A stretch of 64,000 nt of DNA from Silvania confinis (GTDB lineage: Bacteria; Pseudomonadota; Gammaproteobacteria; Enterobacterales; Enterobacteriaceae). The stretch is from NCBI RefSeq assembly GCF_025564085.1, contig NZ_JAMGZJ010000078.1, positions 682,001-746,000 of the forward strand, given 5' to 3'. The notes under the pieces are model-generated. The model was not told the origin of the DNA. It saw only the letters and a list, made by a program, of their open reading frames with translations, and ran no database searches. The position numbers and the translations under genes were made by a program. How positions within the stretch are numbered: position 1 is the stretch's first letter; each line of letters begins with the position of its first letter. Shown here piece by piece: positions 51,714 to 62,879 of the stretch.

Positions 51714-51814
51714 CAGAAAAAAATCGAACCCTGATAACCCTTCGCGCAGGGTCTATGCTTAATAAAAGTCACCAAAAAGGGCGATTACGGCGAAAGTCCC
51801 TGCTGTCAGGGGGT

Positions 51815-51833
51815 TGAAGTGATAATCGTTATC
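51815..51833 (+). promoter_or_regulatory. Fur box of the suf operon
   Basis: TGATAATCGTTATCA (51820-51834) matches the central 15 bases of the Fur consensus with one change. It lies about 47 bases upstream of sufA, where Fur would block the promoter under iron-replete conditions. Confidence 0.85.
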
Positions 51834-51880
51834 ACTAACATGGTGTTATGCCCTGATGGCGCAATACATAAGGTGGACCT

Positions 51881-52249
51881 ATGGAACTGCATTCAGAAAC
51901 GTTCAATCCGGCTGATTTCACGTGGCGCGGACTGTCATTAACGCCCACGGCGGCGAAGCATATTTGCGAGCTGGTGAGTAAACAACCCGGCCTGATCGGG
52001 GTGCGCTTAAGTGTCAAAACCACTGGCTGTGCCGGTTTTGGCTATGTGCTGGGTACCGTCACGGAGCCGGAGAACGACGATCTGGTCTTCGAGCGTGACG
52101 GCGCAAGGCTGTACGTGCCCCTGCAGGCGATGCCGTTTATTGACGGCACGGAAGTGGATTACGTGCGCGAAGGCTTAAACCAGTTATTCAAATTCAATAA
52201 CCCGAAAGCCCAGAACGAATGCGGCTGCGGCGAAAGTTTTGGGGTATAG
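51881..52249 (+). CDS. sufA: A-type Fe-S carrier SufA
   Basis: SufA accepts clusters from SufBCD and passes them to target proteins. The 122 residues carry the three cluster cysteines of A-type carriers: Cys50 in TTGCAGFGY, and Cys114 and Cys116 in ECGCGE. An AAGGTGGA ribosome site precedes the ATG. It is the first gene of the stress-responsive Fe-S assembly operon and is separated from sufB by eight bases. Confidence 0.97.
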   Translation: MELHSETFNPADFTWRGLSLTPTAAKHICELVSKQPGLIGVRLSVKTTGCAGFGYVLGTVTEPENDDLVFERDGARLYVPLQAMPFIDGTEVDYVREGLNQLFKFNNPKAQNECGCGESFGV

Positions 52250-52257
52250 GCGGTATT

Positions 52258-53745
<1,488 letters not shown>

Positions 53746-53761
53746 GCATTAAGGAAAGCAC

Positions 53762-54508
53762 ATGTTAAGCATTAAAGATTTACAGGTCAGTGTGGAAGAT
53801 AAAGCGATCCTGCGCGGTCTGAGCCTTGAGGTGCGCCCGGGCGAAGTCCACGCCATTATGGGGCCGAACGGCTCGGGGAAAAGTACGCTCTCAGCCACGC
53901 TGGCCGGGCGTGAGGATTACGAAGTCGTCGGGGGTTCCGTCGATTTTAAAGGTAAAGATCTGCTTGAGCTGTCGCCCGAAGATCGCGCGGGCGAAGGCAT
54001 CTTTATGGCCTTCCAGTACCCGGTAGAAATCCCCGGCGTCAGCAATCAGTTCTTTTTGCAGACCGCACTGAATGCGGTGCGTAAGTACCGCGGCGAAGAG
54101 GCGCTGGATCGCTTCGATTTTCAGGATCTGATGGAAGAGAAAATCCAGCTGCTGAAAATGCCGGAAGACCTGCTGACCCGCTCGGTCAACGTCGGTTTCT
54201 CTGGTGGCGAGAAGAAACGCAACGACATTCTGCAGATGGCAGTGCTGGAGCCAGAGCTGTGCATCCTCGATGAAACCGACTCCGGGCTGGACATCGACGC
54301 CCTGAAAATCGTCGCCGATGGTGTCAACGCTCTGCGCGACGGCAAGCGCTCGTTCATCATCGTCACCCACTATCAGCGTATTCTTGACTACATCAAGCCG
54401 GACTTTGTGCACGTGTTGTATCAGGGACGGATTGTGAAATCCGGTGATTTCTCGCTGGTGAAACAGCTGGAGGAGCAGGGCTATGGCTGGCTTAGCGAAC
54501 AGCAGTAA
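53762..54508 (+). CDS. sufC: SUF ATPase SufC
   Basis: SufC is the soluble ABC-type ATPase of the SufBC2D complex. The 248 residues contain Walker A (GPNGSGKST near 34-42), the variant signature GFSGGEKKRND and Walker B (LCILDETDSGLD). Its end overlaps the start of sufD by 26 bases, as in E. coli. Confidence 0.98.
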   Translation: MLSIKDLQVSVEDKAILRGLSLEVRPGEVHAIMGPNGSGKSTLSATLAGREDYEVVGGSVDFKGKDLLELSPEDRAGEGIFMAFQYPVEIPGVSNQFFLQTALNAVRKYRGEEALDRFDFQDLMEEKIQLLKMPEDLLTRSVNVGFSGGEKKRNDILQMAVLEPELCILDETDSGLDIDALKIVADGVNALRDGKRSFIIVTHYQRILDYIKPDFVHVLYQGRIVKSGDFSLVKQLEEQGYGWLSEQQ

Positions 54509-55754
54509 CGCGCTGCAACAGTGGCACCGTCTGTTTGAGGCGCAGGGTGAAATCCGCTCTGAGCAGGCGCAACAGCACCTGCAGCAGATGCTGCGCTTGG
54601 GCTTGCCGACGCGCAAACACGAAGACTGGAAATACACCCCGCTGGAGGGGCTGACCAACGGCCAGTTTGTCTCCCGACTCGCCGAGGTCGATGCGGCCGG
54701 ACGCGACGCGCTGGCGCTTCAGCTTGATGCCACGCGGCTGGTGTTCGTTGACGGGCGCTTTAGCCCGGCGCTGAGCGACAGCACCGACGATTGCGGGTTT
54801 GAGATTACGCTCAACGACGAGCGTCAGGATTTAACCGCCCCGATTCAGCCTGAGCTGTTTTTACATCTCACTGAAAGCCTGGCGCAAAGCGTCACCCATA
54901 TCAGCGTGAAGCGTAACCAACGGCCGGCTAAGCCGCTGCTGTTGCTGCACATTACCCAGGGGCTGGAGGGCGAGGAGATCAATACCGCTCACTACCGCCA
55001 CCACCTGACGCTGGCCGAAGGGGCCGAAGCGACGATCGTTGAGCATTACGTCAGTCTGACCCCGGCGCGGCATTTTACCGGCGCGCGCCTGACGATGAAC
55101 GTGGCGGCCAACGCTCGCCTGCATCACATCAAGCTGGCGTTTGAAAATGCCGCGAGCCACCACTTTGCCCACAACGACATTCAGCTTGCGGCCGACGCCT
55201 CGGCGTTCAGCCACAGCTTCCTGCTCGGCGGGGCGGTGCTGCGTCACAACACCAGCACCCAGCTTAACGGCGAGAACACCACGCTGCGCATTAACAGCCT
55301 GGCGATGCCGGTGAAAAATGAAGTGTGCGACACCCGTACCTGGCTCGAGCACAACAAAGGCTACTGCAACAGCCGTCAGCTGCATAAAACCATCGTCAGC
55401 GATAAAGGCAGGGCGGTGTTTAACGGGCTGATTAACGTCGCCCAGCACGCCATTAAAACCGATGGCCAGATGACCAACAACAACCTGCTGCTGGGGCGTC
55501 TGGCAGAGGTGGACACCAAACCGCAGCTGGTGATTTATGCCGATGACGTGAAGTGCAGCCACGGCGCGACGGTCGGGCGAATTGATGATGAACAGATGTT
55601 CTATCTGCGCTCGCGCGGGATCGATCAGCAAGCGGCACAGAAGATGATCATTTATGCGTTTGCCGCTGAGCTGACCGAAGCGCTCGGCGATGAAACGCTA
55701 AGACAGCAGGTGCTGGAGCGTATCGGCCAGCGTCTGCCTGGAGGTAGCGCATGA
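54483..55754 (+). CDS. sufD: Fe-S assembly protein SufD
   Basis: SufD pairs with SufB in SufBC2D and helps with iron entry. The 423 residues have the E. coli length. [14 protein letters not shown] lies near the N-terminus. [23 protein letters not shown] lies near the C-terminus, and its His is implicated in cluster formation. It starts inside sufC and overlaps sufS by four bases. Confidence 0.96.
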   Translation: MAGLANSSNALQQWHRLFEAQGEIRSEQAQQHLQQMLRLGLPTRKHEDWKYTPLEGLTNGQFVSRLAEVDAAGRDALALQLDATRLVFVDGRFSPALSDSTDDCGFEITLNDERQDLTAPIQPELFLHLTESLAQSVTHISVKRNQRPAKPLLLLHITQGLEGEEINTAHYRHHLTLAEGAEATIVEHYVSLTPARHFTGARLTMNVAANARLHHIKLAFENAASHHFAHNDIQLAADASAFSHSFLLGGAVLRHNTSTQLNGENTTLRINSLAMPVKNEVCDTRTWLEHNKGYCNSRQLHKTIVSDKGRAVFNGLINVAQHAIKTDGQMTNNNLLLGRLAEVDTKPQLVIYADDVKCSHGATVGRIDDEQMFYLRSRGIDQQAAQKMIIYAFAAELTEALGDETLRQQVLERIGQRLPGGSA

Positions 55755-56971
55755 GTTTCCCCGTAGAGAAAGTGCGGGCGGATTTTCCCGTCCTGACCCG
55801 TGAAGTGAACGGTCTGCCGCTTGCCTATCTCGACAGCGCCGCCAGCGCACAAAAGCCTGCGCAGGTGATCGATGCCGAAGCGGAATTTTATCGCCACGGT
55901 TACGCGGCGGTGCACCGGGGGATCCATACCCTCAGCGCGGAAGCCACGCAGCGGATGGAGAATGTCCGTACCCAGATTGGCGCGTTTCTCAATACCCGCT
56001 CGCCGGAAGAGCTGGTGTTTGTGCGCGGCACCACGGAAGGGATCAACCTGGTGGCCAACAGCTGGGGCAGCGATCAGGTGCACGCCGGGGAGAATATCCT
56101 CATAAGCCAGATGGAGCACCACGCGAATATCGTCCCCTGGCAGATGCTGTGCGAGCGCGTGGGCGCAGAGCTGAGGGTGATCCCACTGAACGACGACGGC
56201 ACCCTGCAGCTTGAGCAACTGGATACTCTGCTGGATGAACGCACCCGGCTGGTCGCCATCACGCAGGTTTCGAACGTGCTAGGCACCGAAAACCCGGTGG
56301 CGGAGATCATCGCCAAAGCCCATCAGGTCGGTGCAAAAGTGCTGGTGGATGGTGCCCAGGCGGTGATGCACCATCAGGTGGACGTGCAGGCGCTGGACTG
56401 CGATTTCTACGTTTTCTCCGGGCATAAGCTGTACGGGCCAACTGGGATCGGCGTGCTGTACGTTAAAGACGAAATTCTGCAGGCGATGCCGCCGTGGGAA
56501 GGGGGCGGATCGATGATCGCCACCGTCAGCCTGAGCGAAGGCACTACCTACGCCCGCGCACCCTGGCGTTTTGAGGCCGGGACCCCCAATACCGGGGGTA
56601 TTATCGGGCTCGGGGCTGCCATTGAGTACGTTTCTGCTATTGGCCTTGAGGCCATTGCGGAGTACGAGCAGGTGCTGATGCAGTATGCGTTGGCAGAGCT
56701 TGCCAGCGTGCCGGATCTCAAGCTGTATGGCCCCGCTAACCGATTGGGGGTGATTGCCTTTAACCTCGGCAAACATCATGCTTACGACGTCGGCAGCTTC
56801 CTCGATAACTACGGGGTGGCGGTGCGAACCGGGCACCACTGCGCTATGCCGCTGATGGCGTTCTATCAGGTGCCGGCGATGTGCCGCGCATCGCTGGTGA
56901 TGTACAACACAATGGAAGAGGTCGACAGACTGGTGGCCGGGCTGAAACGCACCCACCATCTGCTGGGCTAA
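55751..56971 (+). CDS. sufS: Cysteine desulfurase SufS
   Basis: SufS takes sulfur from cysteine with pyridoxal phosphate and hands a persulfide to SufE. It also has selenocysteine lyase activity. The 406 residues equal the E. coli length. The PLP lysine lies in [11 protein letters not shown] (Lys226 in E. coli) and the persulfide cysteine in GHHCAMPLM (Cys364). It is coupled to sufD by ATGA, and sufE follows 14 bases later. Confidence 0.97.
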   Translation: MSFPVEKVRADFPVLTREVNGLPLAYLDSAASAQKPAQVIDAEAEFYRHGYAAVHRGIHTLSAEATQRMENVRTQIGAFLNTRSPEELVFVRGTTEGINLVANSWGSDQVHAGENILISQMEHHANIVPWQMLCERVGAELRVIPLNDDGTLQLEQLDTLLDERTRLVAITQVSNVLGTENPVAEIIAKAHQVGAKVLVDGAQAVMHHQVDVQALDCDFYVFSGHKLYGPTGIGVLYVKDEILQAMPPWEGGGSMIATVSLSEGTTYARAPWRFEAGTPNTGGIIGLGAAIEYVSAIGLEAIAEYEQVLMQYALAELASVPDLKLYGPANRLGVIAFNLGKHHAYDVGSFLDNYGVAVRTGHHCAMPLMAFYQVPAMCRASLVMYNTMEEVDRLVAGLKRTHHLLG

Positions 56972-56985
56972 CAGAGAGGCAAGAG

Positions 56986-57402
56986 ATGGCCGCATTGCCG
57001 GACAAAGAGAAATTACTGCGCAACTTTAATCGTTGCGCCAACTGGGAAGAAAAGTACCTCTATATTATTGAGCTGGGGCAGCGCATGCCTGCGCTCAGTG
57101 AGGACGAGCACCGCCCGGAAAACAGTATTCAGGGCTGTCAGAGTCAGGTGTGGATCGTCATGCGCCAGAACGAGGCCGGGGTGATTGAATTAACCGGCGA
57201 CAGCGATGCGGCAATTGTAAAAGGCCTTATCGCGGTAGTGTTTATTCTCTACCAGCAGATGTCCGCTCAGGATATTGCTGCTTTTGACGTGCGCCCGTGG
57301 TTTGAACAGATGGCGCTGGCCCAGCACTTAACGCCCTCCCGCTCGCAGGGGCTGGAAGCGATGATCCGCGCAATCCGCTCCAAAGCCGCCAACATTAGCT
57401 AA
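56986..57402 (+). CDS. sufE: Sulfur acceptor protein SufE
   Basis: SufE accepts sulfur from SufS on Cys51 ([11 protein letters not shown]), boosts the desulfurase and passes the sulfur to SufB. The 138 residues match the E. coli length from the ATG at 56986, with GAGAGGCAAG upstream. A longer in-frame start would lie inside sufS. It is the last gene of the operon and is followed by a terminator. Confidence 0.97.
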   Translation: MAALPDKEKLLRNFNRCANWEEKYLYIIELGQRMPALSEDEHRPENSIQGCQSQVWIVMRQNEAGVIELTGDSDAAIVKGLIAVVFILYQQMSAQDIAAFDVRPWFEQMALAQHLTPSRSQGLEAMIRAIRSKAANIS

Positions 57403-57428
57403 ACTATCAGGACAGCTCTCATTCTGTT

Positions 57429-57458
57429 TCGCGAGGCGGTTCCCGCCTCGCTGGTTTT
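57429..57458 (+). terminator. Intrinsic terminator of the suf operon
   Basis: GCGAGGCGG, loop TTC, CCGCCTCGC is followed by TGGTTTTT. Confidence 0.85.
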
Positions 57459-57499
57459 TCAGCTTTCTGACGTTCTGTCAGTGCATAAGGAATCTCAGT

Positions 57500-58498
57500 A
57501 TGAAGCGCGCGTCTCTTATCACTCTTATTCTTTTCGGTTCGCTCAGTGCGGTTAATAGCGTCAGAGCGATGGATTATCCCTTGCCCCCGGCAGGTAGCCG
57601 CCTGATTGGGCAAAATCAGACCTACACCATTCAGGAAGGCGATAATAACCTGCAGGCCATCGCGCGCCGGTTTAATACTGCCGCCCATATCATCCTTGAA
57701 ACCAATAACACCATTGCACCGGTCTATCCGGCGCCCGGGACGGTGATCACCATCCCGACGCAAATGCTGCTCCCGGATACGCCGCGTGAAGGCATTGTGG
57801 TGAACCTGGCGGAACTGCGGCTGTACTACTTCCCACCGGGTGAAAACAGCGTGCAGGTTTATCCGTTGGGGATTGGTCAGTTAGGGCTGGAGACGCCGGT
57901 GTCGATCACCCGCGTCAGCCAGAAAATCCCCAATCCGACCTGGACGCCGACAGCGGGCATCAGAGCACGCTCATTAGCTCAGGGCATCAAACTGCCCCCG
58001 GTAGTACCCGCAGGGCCAAATAACCCGCTAGGGCGCTATGCGCTACGTCTGGGCATCGGTAACGGTGAATACCTCATTCACGGCACCAGCGCCCCGGACA
58101 GCGTCGGGCTGCGCGTCAGCTCCGGCTGTATGCGCATGAATGCCCCTGACATCAAAGCGCTGTTCGCGCAGGCTTCTGTTGGCACGCGGGTGCAAATTAT
58201 TAATGAGCCGGTGAAGTTCTCGGTGGAGCCGGACGGTAAGCGCTACGTTGAGGTGCATCGCCCGTTGGCCATGCTGGAAGGTGAAAACCCACAAACGGTT
58301 CCGATTGCGCAACCCGCGGGTCTGGCATCCTTTGTGGCGGAGCAGGGTAGCGATAAAGTGCTGGTCAACAAGGCCTTGTCGCGTCGGGCAGGGATCCCGG
58401 TAGCGGTGTCGACAGGGGAAGGGCCGGTGGTCGAGAGTACCGGGCAGTCAGCGCTTAACCGTGAGGTGCCGGTGGCGGTGACGCAGGCGCTGCAGTGA
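57500..58498 (+). CDS. ldtE: L,D-transpeptidase LdtE
   Basis: LdtE (YnhG) forms 3-3 meso-diaminopimelate crosslinks in peptidoglycan. The 332-residue precursor has a signal peptide ending NSVRA-MDY. A LysM domain (about 42-90) and the YkuD catalytic domain (about 98-235) follow. The active site reads [20 protein letters not shown], with Cys as nucleophile and two His/Ser/Arg helpers. It lies next to lpp, whose product is attached to peptidoglycan by related enzymes. Confidence 0.95.
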   Translation: MKRASLITLILFGSLSAVNSVRAMDYPLPPAGSRLIGQNQTYTIQEGDNNLQAIARRFNTAAHIILETNNTIAPVYPAPGTVITIPTQMLLPDTPREGIVVNLAELRLYYFPPGENSVQVYPLGIGQLGLETPVSITRVSQKIPNPTWTPTAGIRARSLAQGIKLPPVVPAGPNNPLGRYALRLGIGNGEYLIHGTSAPDSVGLRVSSGCMRMNAPDIKALFAQASVGTRVQIINEPVKFSVEPDGKRYVEVHRPLAMLEGENPQTVPIAQPAGLASFVAEQGSDKVLVNKALSRRAGIPVAVSTGEGPVVESTGQSALNREVPVAVTQALQ

Positions 58499-58513
58499 AG
58501 GCAAATGCGGGGC

Positions 58514-58547
58514 AAAAAAAATGGCGCACAATGTGCGCCATTTTTAT
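58514..58547. terminator. Bidirectional terminator between ldtE and lpp
   Basis: AAATGGCGCAC, loop AAT, GTGCGCCATTT is flanked by A- and T-runs. It serves the abundant lpp message on the minus strand and ldtE on the plus strand. Confidence 0.92.
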
Positions 58548-58559
58548 TAACAGGTACTA

Positions 58560-58808
<249 letters not shown>

Positions 58809-58841
58809 CTAGATTGAGTTAATCTCCATGTAGCGTTACAA

Positions 58842-58869
58842 GTATTACACAAAGTTTTTTAGGTTGAGA
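58842..58869 (-). promoter_or_regulatory. lpp promoter
   Basis: On the minus strand TCTCAA (58869-58864) and TAATAC (58847-58842) are separated by 16 bases within a very AT-rich stretch. The whole segment down to the ATG is nearly the same as E. coli lpp, including the AGAGGG ribosome site. The rest of the spacer to pykF (58870-59040) shows no gene. Confidence 0.85.
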
Positions 58870-59053
58870 ATATTTTTTTGATGGGAATACGCCTATTTTT
58901 GATCGTTCGCTCAAAGAAGCATCTGTTTTGGCTATTTCATTAAAAATGCTGTATTAAAACAGACCATTTTCATCGGATTCATCTTAGAAAACGCACCCGT
59001 TAAATAGAGAAACTCGATTTGATTTTTTAATAAGTTTGTTTGATAGCGGAAAT

Positions 59054-59080
59054 AAAAAAGCGTCCCGAGGGACGCTTTTT
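59054..59080 (-). terminator. Intrinsic terminator after pykF
   Basis: AAAAGCGTCCC, loop GAG, GGACGCTTTT with T-runs on both strands lies 25 bases beyond the pykF stop. Confidence 0.9.
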
Positions 59081-59105
59081 AAGCGAATTAATTCTTTCTG
59101 AATTA

Positions 59106-60527
59106 TTACAGCACGTGAACAGATGCAGTATTGGTGGTTCCGCTTGGTACCAGCGCACCAGAAACCATCACCACAACGTCACCTTTCTGCGCCAGGCCAC
59201 GTTCAACCAGCTGCAGGGCAACTTCTTTACCCAGACGGTAGAAATCGTCAGTAGACGCGATCTCTTTCACCAGGTGTGGAACGATACCTTTGCTCAGCAC
59301 CAGCTGACGGGCAGTGATTTCGTTGGTGGTCAGCGCCAGAATGGTCGCGTTCGGGAAGTATTTACGCACAGCTTTAGCGGATTTACCGCCCTGGGTAGCG
59401 ACAACGATCAGTGGCGCTTCCAGTTTCTCAGCGGTTTCAACCGCACCGCGGCAGACTGCTTCGGTGATGCGCATCTTACGGCTGTCGTTGTTGTTGTCCA
59501 GACGGCTGGTCATCACGCGGTCAGTACGTTCGCAGATGGTTGCCATGATGGTCACAGCTTCCAGCGGGTATTTACCCTTCGCGGATTCACCAGACAGCAT
59601 CACTGCATCGGTACCGTCGAGGATGGCGTTGGCAACGTCGCCTGCTTCAGCGCGGGTTGGACGTGGGTTTTTGATCATTGAGTCCAGCATCTGCGTCGCG
59701 GTGATAACCACTTTACGCGCGCGAACACACTTCTCGATCATCATCTTCTGCGCGAAGATAACTTCTTCAACCGGGATCTCAACGCCCAGGTCACCACGTG
59801 CCACCATGATGCCGTCAGATGCTTCGAGGATTTCGTCGAAGTTGTTCAGGCCTTCCTGGTTTTCGATTTTGGAGATGATCTGGATGTGCTCGCCGCCGTG
59901 GGCTTTCAGGTGCTCACGGATTTCAACCACGTCAGAACGCTTACGGATGAAAGAGGCAGCAACGAAGTCAACGCCTTGCTCACAACCGAAGATCAGATCC
60001 TGTTTGTCTTTTTCAGCCAGTGCTGGCAGCGCGATGGAAACGCCCGGCAGGTTAACGCCTTTGTTTTCGCCCAGGTCGCCGTTGTTCAGCACTTTACAGA
60101 CTACGTTTTTGCCTTCGATGGCGGTGACTTCCATGCCGATCAGGCCGTCATCCACCAGAATGGTGTTGCCAACGGACAGATCGCTGGTGAAGCCTTCGTA
60201 GGTCACAGCAACGGTTTCGCTGTTGCCGACTACGGACTTGTCAGTGGTGAAGGTGAAAGTCTGGCCCGCTTTCAGCGCAACGTCGTTGCCGCCTTCCAGC
60301 TTAATGGTACGGATTTCCGGACCTTTGGTGTCCAGCAGGATTGCTGCTTTTTTACCGGTCTTGCTAACGACGTTGCGCAGATTCTGGATACGCTGGCCGT
60401 GCTCAGCATAGTCGCCGTGAGAGAAGTTCAGACGCATAACGTTCATGCCGGCGTCCAGCATTTTGGTCAGCATCTCTTCAGATTCGGTTTTCGGGCCGAT
60501 GGTGCAAACAATTTTCGTCTTTTTCAT
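59106..60527 (-). CDS. pykF: Pyruvate kinase I
   Basis: PykF converts PEP and ADP to pyruvate and ATP and is activated by fructose-1,6-bisphosphate. The 473 residues are three longer than the E. coli enzyme. The extra residues lie in the effector domain near 448 ([14 protein letters not shown]). MRLNFSHGD, the metal site [10 protein letters not shown] and the signature [17 protein letters not shown] are intact. A Cra site and a consensus -10 lie upstream. It runs against PpsA metabolically, and the two have oppositely placed Cra sites. Confidence 0.97.
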   Translation of the reverse strand: MKKTKIVCTIGPKTESEEMLTKMLDAGMNVMRLNFSHGDYAEHGQRIQNLRNVVSKTGKKAAILLDTKGPEIRTIKLEGGNDVALKAGQTFTFTTDKSVVGNSETVAVTYEGFTSDLSVGNTILVDDGLIGMEVTAIEGKNVVCKVLNNGDLGENKGVNLPGVSIALPALAEKDKQDLIFGCEQGVDFVAASFIRKRSDVVEIREHLKAHGGEHIQIISKIENQEGLNNFDEILEASDGIMVARGDLGVEIPVEEVIFAQKMMIEKCVRARKVVITATQMLDSMIKNPRPTRAEAGDVANAILDGTDAVMLSGESAKGKYPLEAVTIMATICERTDRVMTSRLDNNNDSRKMRITEAVCRGAVETAEKLEAPLIVVATQGGKSAKAVRKYFPNATILALTTNEITARQLVLSKGIVPHLVKEIASTDDFYRLGKEVALQLVERGLAQKGDVVVMVSGALVPSGTTNTASVHVL

Positions 60528-60740
60528 GACAGTCTTAGTCTTTAAGTTGAGAAAGTTGAGAAGGATTGGGAAATATCACTCCGGGGGCGCACTGCCGTGG
60601 AGTTAAACCTGTATTGCGAAATCTACGATGGCACGCACTAAGAATAGGTGACATCAAATGAGCGTGCCGAGGAATGTGTGCCTGAGTTTCAGCCCAACAG
60701 AGGAGAGGAAGTTGTATGCGTCTTTTTTTGCAGTCCAAGC

Positions 60741-60754
60741 GCTGAAACCATTCA
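60741..60754 (+). promoter_or_regulatory. Cra (FruR) repressor site of pykF
   Basis: GCTGAAACCATTCA fits the Cra consensus RSTGAAWCSNTHHW at all 14 positions. It lies about 11-24 bases downstream of the start predicted from TATAAT, a repressing position. A second partial motif (TGAAACG on the minus strand) lies near 60811-60823. Confidence 0.85.
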
Positions 60755-60771
60755 TCAGGAATTAGGGGCGC

Positions 60772-60777
60772 ATTATA
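60772..60777 (-). promoter_or_regulatory. -10 element of pykF
   Basis: A perfect TATAAT on the minus strand lies in GCGTATAATGCGCC. The -35 region is weak. The predicted start is near 60765, giving a leader of about 240 bases. Confidence 0.7.
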
Positions 60778-60947
60778 CGCTGAAAAATACGCAAAAGGAA
60801 AATGAAAACAGCGTTTCAAAAATTTTATGTGCAGATTCACAAAGGATTGTTATCAAGGCGTTAAGGTTCGCGCTGGTGAAAACGACGTTAAGCAAAACTG
60901 CGGGCAAATACCTAAACATTCGTATTGGTTTTTGCATTTTTTGTTGA

Positions 60948-60961
60948 ACGTTGCGCAACGT
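60948..60961. promoter_or_regulatory. 14-bp perfect palindrome, candidate operator
   Basis: ACGTTGCGCAACGT reads the same on both strands. It lies about 209 bases upstream of the MetN-like gene and about 180 upstream of the pykF start site. The style suggests a LacI/GalR-type regulator, but it does not match PurR, GalR or Cra consensus. Confidence 0.4.
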
Positions 60962-61169
60962 GCTACCGGATATTTCCGCACAGTGACTATTCATATCTGA
61001 AAATCAACTATTTGCCGTAGCCGGGCTTTGCGCCAGTCTGCGTGCGCCATATATCTTTTGGTTATATATCTATTCCTTTTTGGTCATTTAAAAAATGATA
61101 ACTGCTGCTTACTATCGTTTGGACATCCATACTGCTAAACCGCTAAATGCGGCTCGGATAACAATAAGA

Positions 61170-62192
61170 ATGATTGTTCTCAGGAATATTTCGAAGATTT
61201 TTGACAACGGAAAAGTGTCGCTGACGGCCGTTGATAGTGTGAACCTCTCTGTTGAGCAGGGGCAGATTTACGGCATTATTGGCTACAGCGGCGCCGGAAA
61301 AAGTACCTTGATCCGCCTGTTGAACGGTCTGGAACAACCGACCACCGGCAGCGTCACCATTAACGGCCATGACATTTCAGCGGCAAAGGGCGAAGCCCTG
61401 CGCCAGGCGCGACTGAAAATCAGCATGGTGTTTCAGCACTTCAACCTGCTGTGGTCGCGCACGGTTAACGAGAACATTGCGTTCTCGATGCAGATTGCCG
61501 GTGTGCCAAAAGCCAAAATTAAAGCCCGCGTTGCCGAGCTGGTAGAGTTGGTTGGCCTGAAAGGTCGCGAACAGGCTTACCCGTCCCAGTTGAGCGGCGG
61601 CCAAAAGCAGCGTGTCGGCATTGCCCGTGCGCTGGCCAACAACCCTGACGTGCTGCTCTGCGATGAAGCCACCTCGGCGCTGGATCCGCAGACCACCGAT
61701 CAAATCCTCGATCTGCTGCTGGATATTAACCGCCGCTTCGGCCTGACCATTGTCCTCATCACACATGAGATGCACGTGGTGCGTAAAATTTGCGACCGCG
61801 TGGCGGTCATGGAGAACGGCAAAGTGGTGGAAGAGGGCGAGGTGCTGCAGGTATTTACCCATCCGCAGCAGGCCATCACCCAGCAGTTTGTCCGCCAGGT
61901 GAGCCAGTACGCTGAAGAAGAGACCTTTAACACCGAGCTGGCGAACGATCTGGAAGGCACGGTCATTAAGCTGACCTTTACCGGACACAGCACCCATAAG
62001 CCGGTTGTCGGTGAACTGACGCTGCGCTACGGCCTGCCGTTTAACATTCTGCACGGAAAAATGACCCAAACCGCCCATGGCGTTTTCGGTCAGCTGTGGC
62101 TGCACGTGGTGGCCACGGAAGAACAACTGAACAATATCCTCGCCGATTTGCAGCACAGTGATATTGAAGGCGAGGTAATTAAGCATGGCTGA
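61170..62192 (+). CDS. MetN-like ABC transporter ATPase with NIL domain
   Basis: This 340-residue ATPase belongs to the methionine uptake transporter family. It has Walker A (GYSGAGKST near 38-46), the signature LSGGQKQRVGIARAL, Walker B (VLLCDEATSALDP) and a C-terminal NIL domain (about 265-338) that senses methionine in MetN. I chose the ATG at 61170, which gives MIVLRNISK as in MetN. An in-frame start 75 bases upstream has no ribosome site. It is the first gene of an ATPase-permease-binding protein cassette. The substrate may be methionine, a derivative or another amino acid. Confidence 0.9.
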   Translation: MIVLRNISKIFDNGKVSLTAVDSVNLSVEQGQIYGIIGYSGAGKSTLIRLLNGLEQPTTGSVTINGHDISAAKGEALRQARLKISMVFQHFNLLWSRTVNENIAFSMQIAGVPKAKIKARVAELVELVGLKGREQAYPSQLSGGQKQRVGIARALANNPDVLLCDEATSALDPQTTDQILDLLLDINRRFGLTIVLITHEMHVVRKICDRVAVMENGKVVEEGEVLQVFTHPQQAITQQFVRQVSQYAEEETFNTELANDLEGTVIKLTFTGHSTHKPVVGELTLRYGLPFNILHGKMTQTAHGVFGQLWLHVVATEEQLNNILADLQHSDIEGEVIKHG

Positions 62193-62853
62193 GACACTTT
62201 TTCCGCACCTGAAATGGGACCAACTGTGGGCGGCCACGCTCGAAACATTGTACATGACCGCGCTGTCAGGCATCGCCACCTTTGTGCTGGGGCTGATCCT
62301 CGGTCTGGCGCTGTTCTTAACCGCCCGCGGCGGACTGTTTCACAACCGCGCGCTGTACAGCGTTATCTCCATTGTGGTGAACGTGTTTCGTTCCATCCCG
62401 TTCATCATTCTGATCGTCCTGCTGATCCCCTTCACCAAAACCGTGGTCGGCACCATTCTGGGCGCGAACGCCGCGCTGCCGGCGCTGATTGTCGGTGCCG
62501 CGCCGTTCTACGCCCGTCTGGTGGAGATCGCCCTGCGTGAAGTGGACAAAGGGGTGATTGAGGCGACCCGCTCGATGGGTGCCCGACTGAGCACCTTAAT
62601 TTTTCGGGTTTTACTGCCAGAATCATCGCCTGCGCTGGTGTCAGGTATCACCGTTACGCTTATTGCGCTGGTCAGCTACAGCGCCATGGCCGGGGTGATT
62701 GGCGCGGGTGGTCTGGGAAATCTGGCTTATCTGGAAGGATTCCAGCGCAACCATGGTGACGTCACGCTGGTGGCAACGGTGACCATTTTAATCATCGTTT
62801 TCATTATCCAGCTCTGCGGCGATGCCATTACTTCTGTCTTAGACAAACGCTAA
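62185..62853 (+). CDS. MetI-like ABC transporter permease
   Basis: This 222-residue inner-membrane permease is of the MetI type, with five helices. The cytoplasmic EAA loop reads EATRSMGARLSTLIFRVLLPESSPALVSG. FRSIPFIILIVLLIPFT is also typical. It overlaps the ATPase gene by eight bases, and the binding-protein gene follows 26 bases later. Confidence 0.92.
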   Translation: MAETLFPHLKWDQLWAATLETLYMTALSGIATFVLGLILGLALFLTARGGLFHNRALYSVISIVVNVFRSIPFIILIVLLIPFTKTVVGTILGANAALPALIVGAAPFYARLVEIALREVDKGVIEATRSMGARLSTLIFRVLLPESSPALVSGITVTLIALVSYSAMAGVIGAGGLGNLAYLEGFQRNHGDVTLVATVTILIIVFIIQLCGDAITSVLDKR

Positions 62854-62879
62854 TAATACAAACACACAGGAACCACATC

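Larger units (their letters stand above)
60528..61169. other. Divergent pykF / MetNIQ-like control region
   Basis: This 642-base stretch holds no convincing gene. From left to right it contains the long pykF leader, the Cra site, the pykF promoter, a 14-bp perfect palindrome (60948-60961) and an AT-rich promoter-like segment with a repeated TATATC motif (about 61050-61075) before the ABC cassette. No MetJ box array is visible. Confidence 0.7.

Noticed and set aside
59314..60201. A 295-codon plus-strand frame opposite pykF
   Set aside because: Ser/Arg-rich antisense frame within a strongly expressed housekeeping gene.
60648..60947. A 99-codon plus-strand frame between pykF and the ABC cassette
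   Set aside because: It runs across the pykF promoter and Cra site, has no ribosome site and no homologue that I recognise.
61050..61169. MetJ box array expected upstream of a methionine transporter
   Set aside because: No run of AGACGTCT-like octamers is visible. The nearest match (GGACATCC) stands alone.
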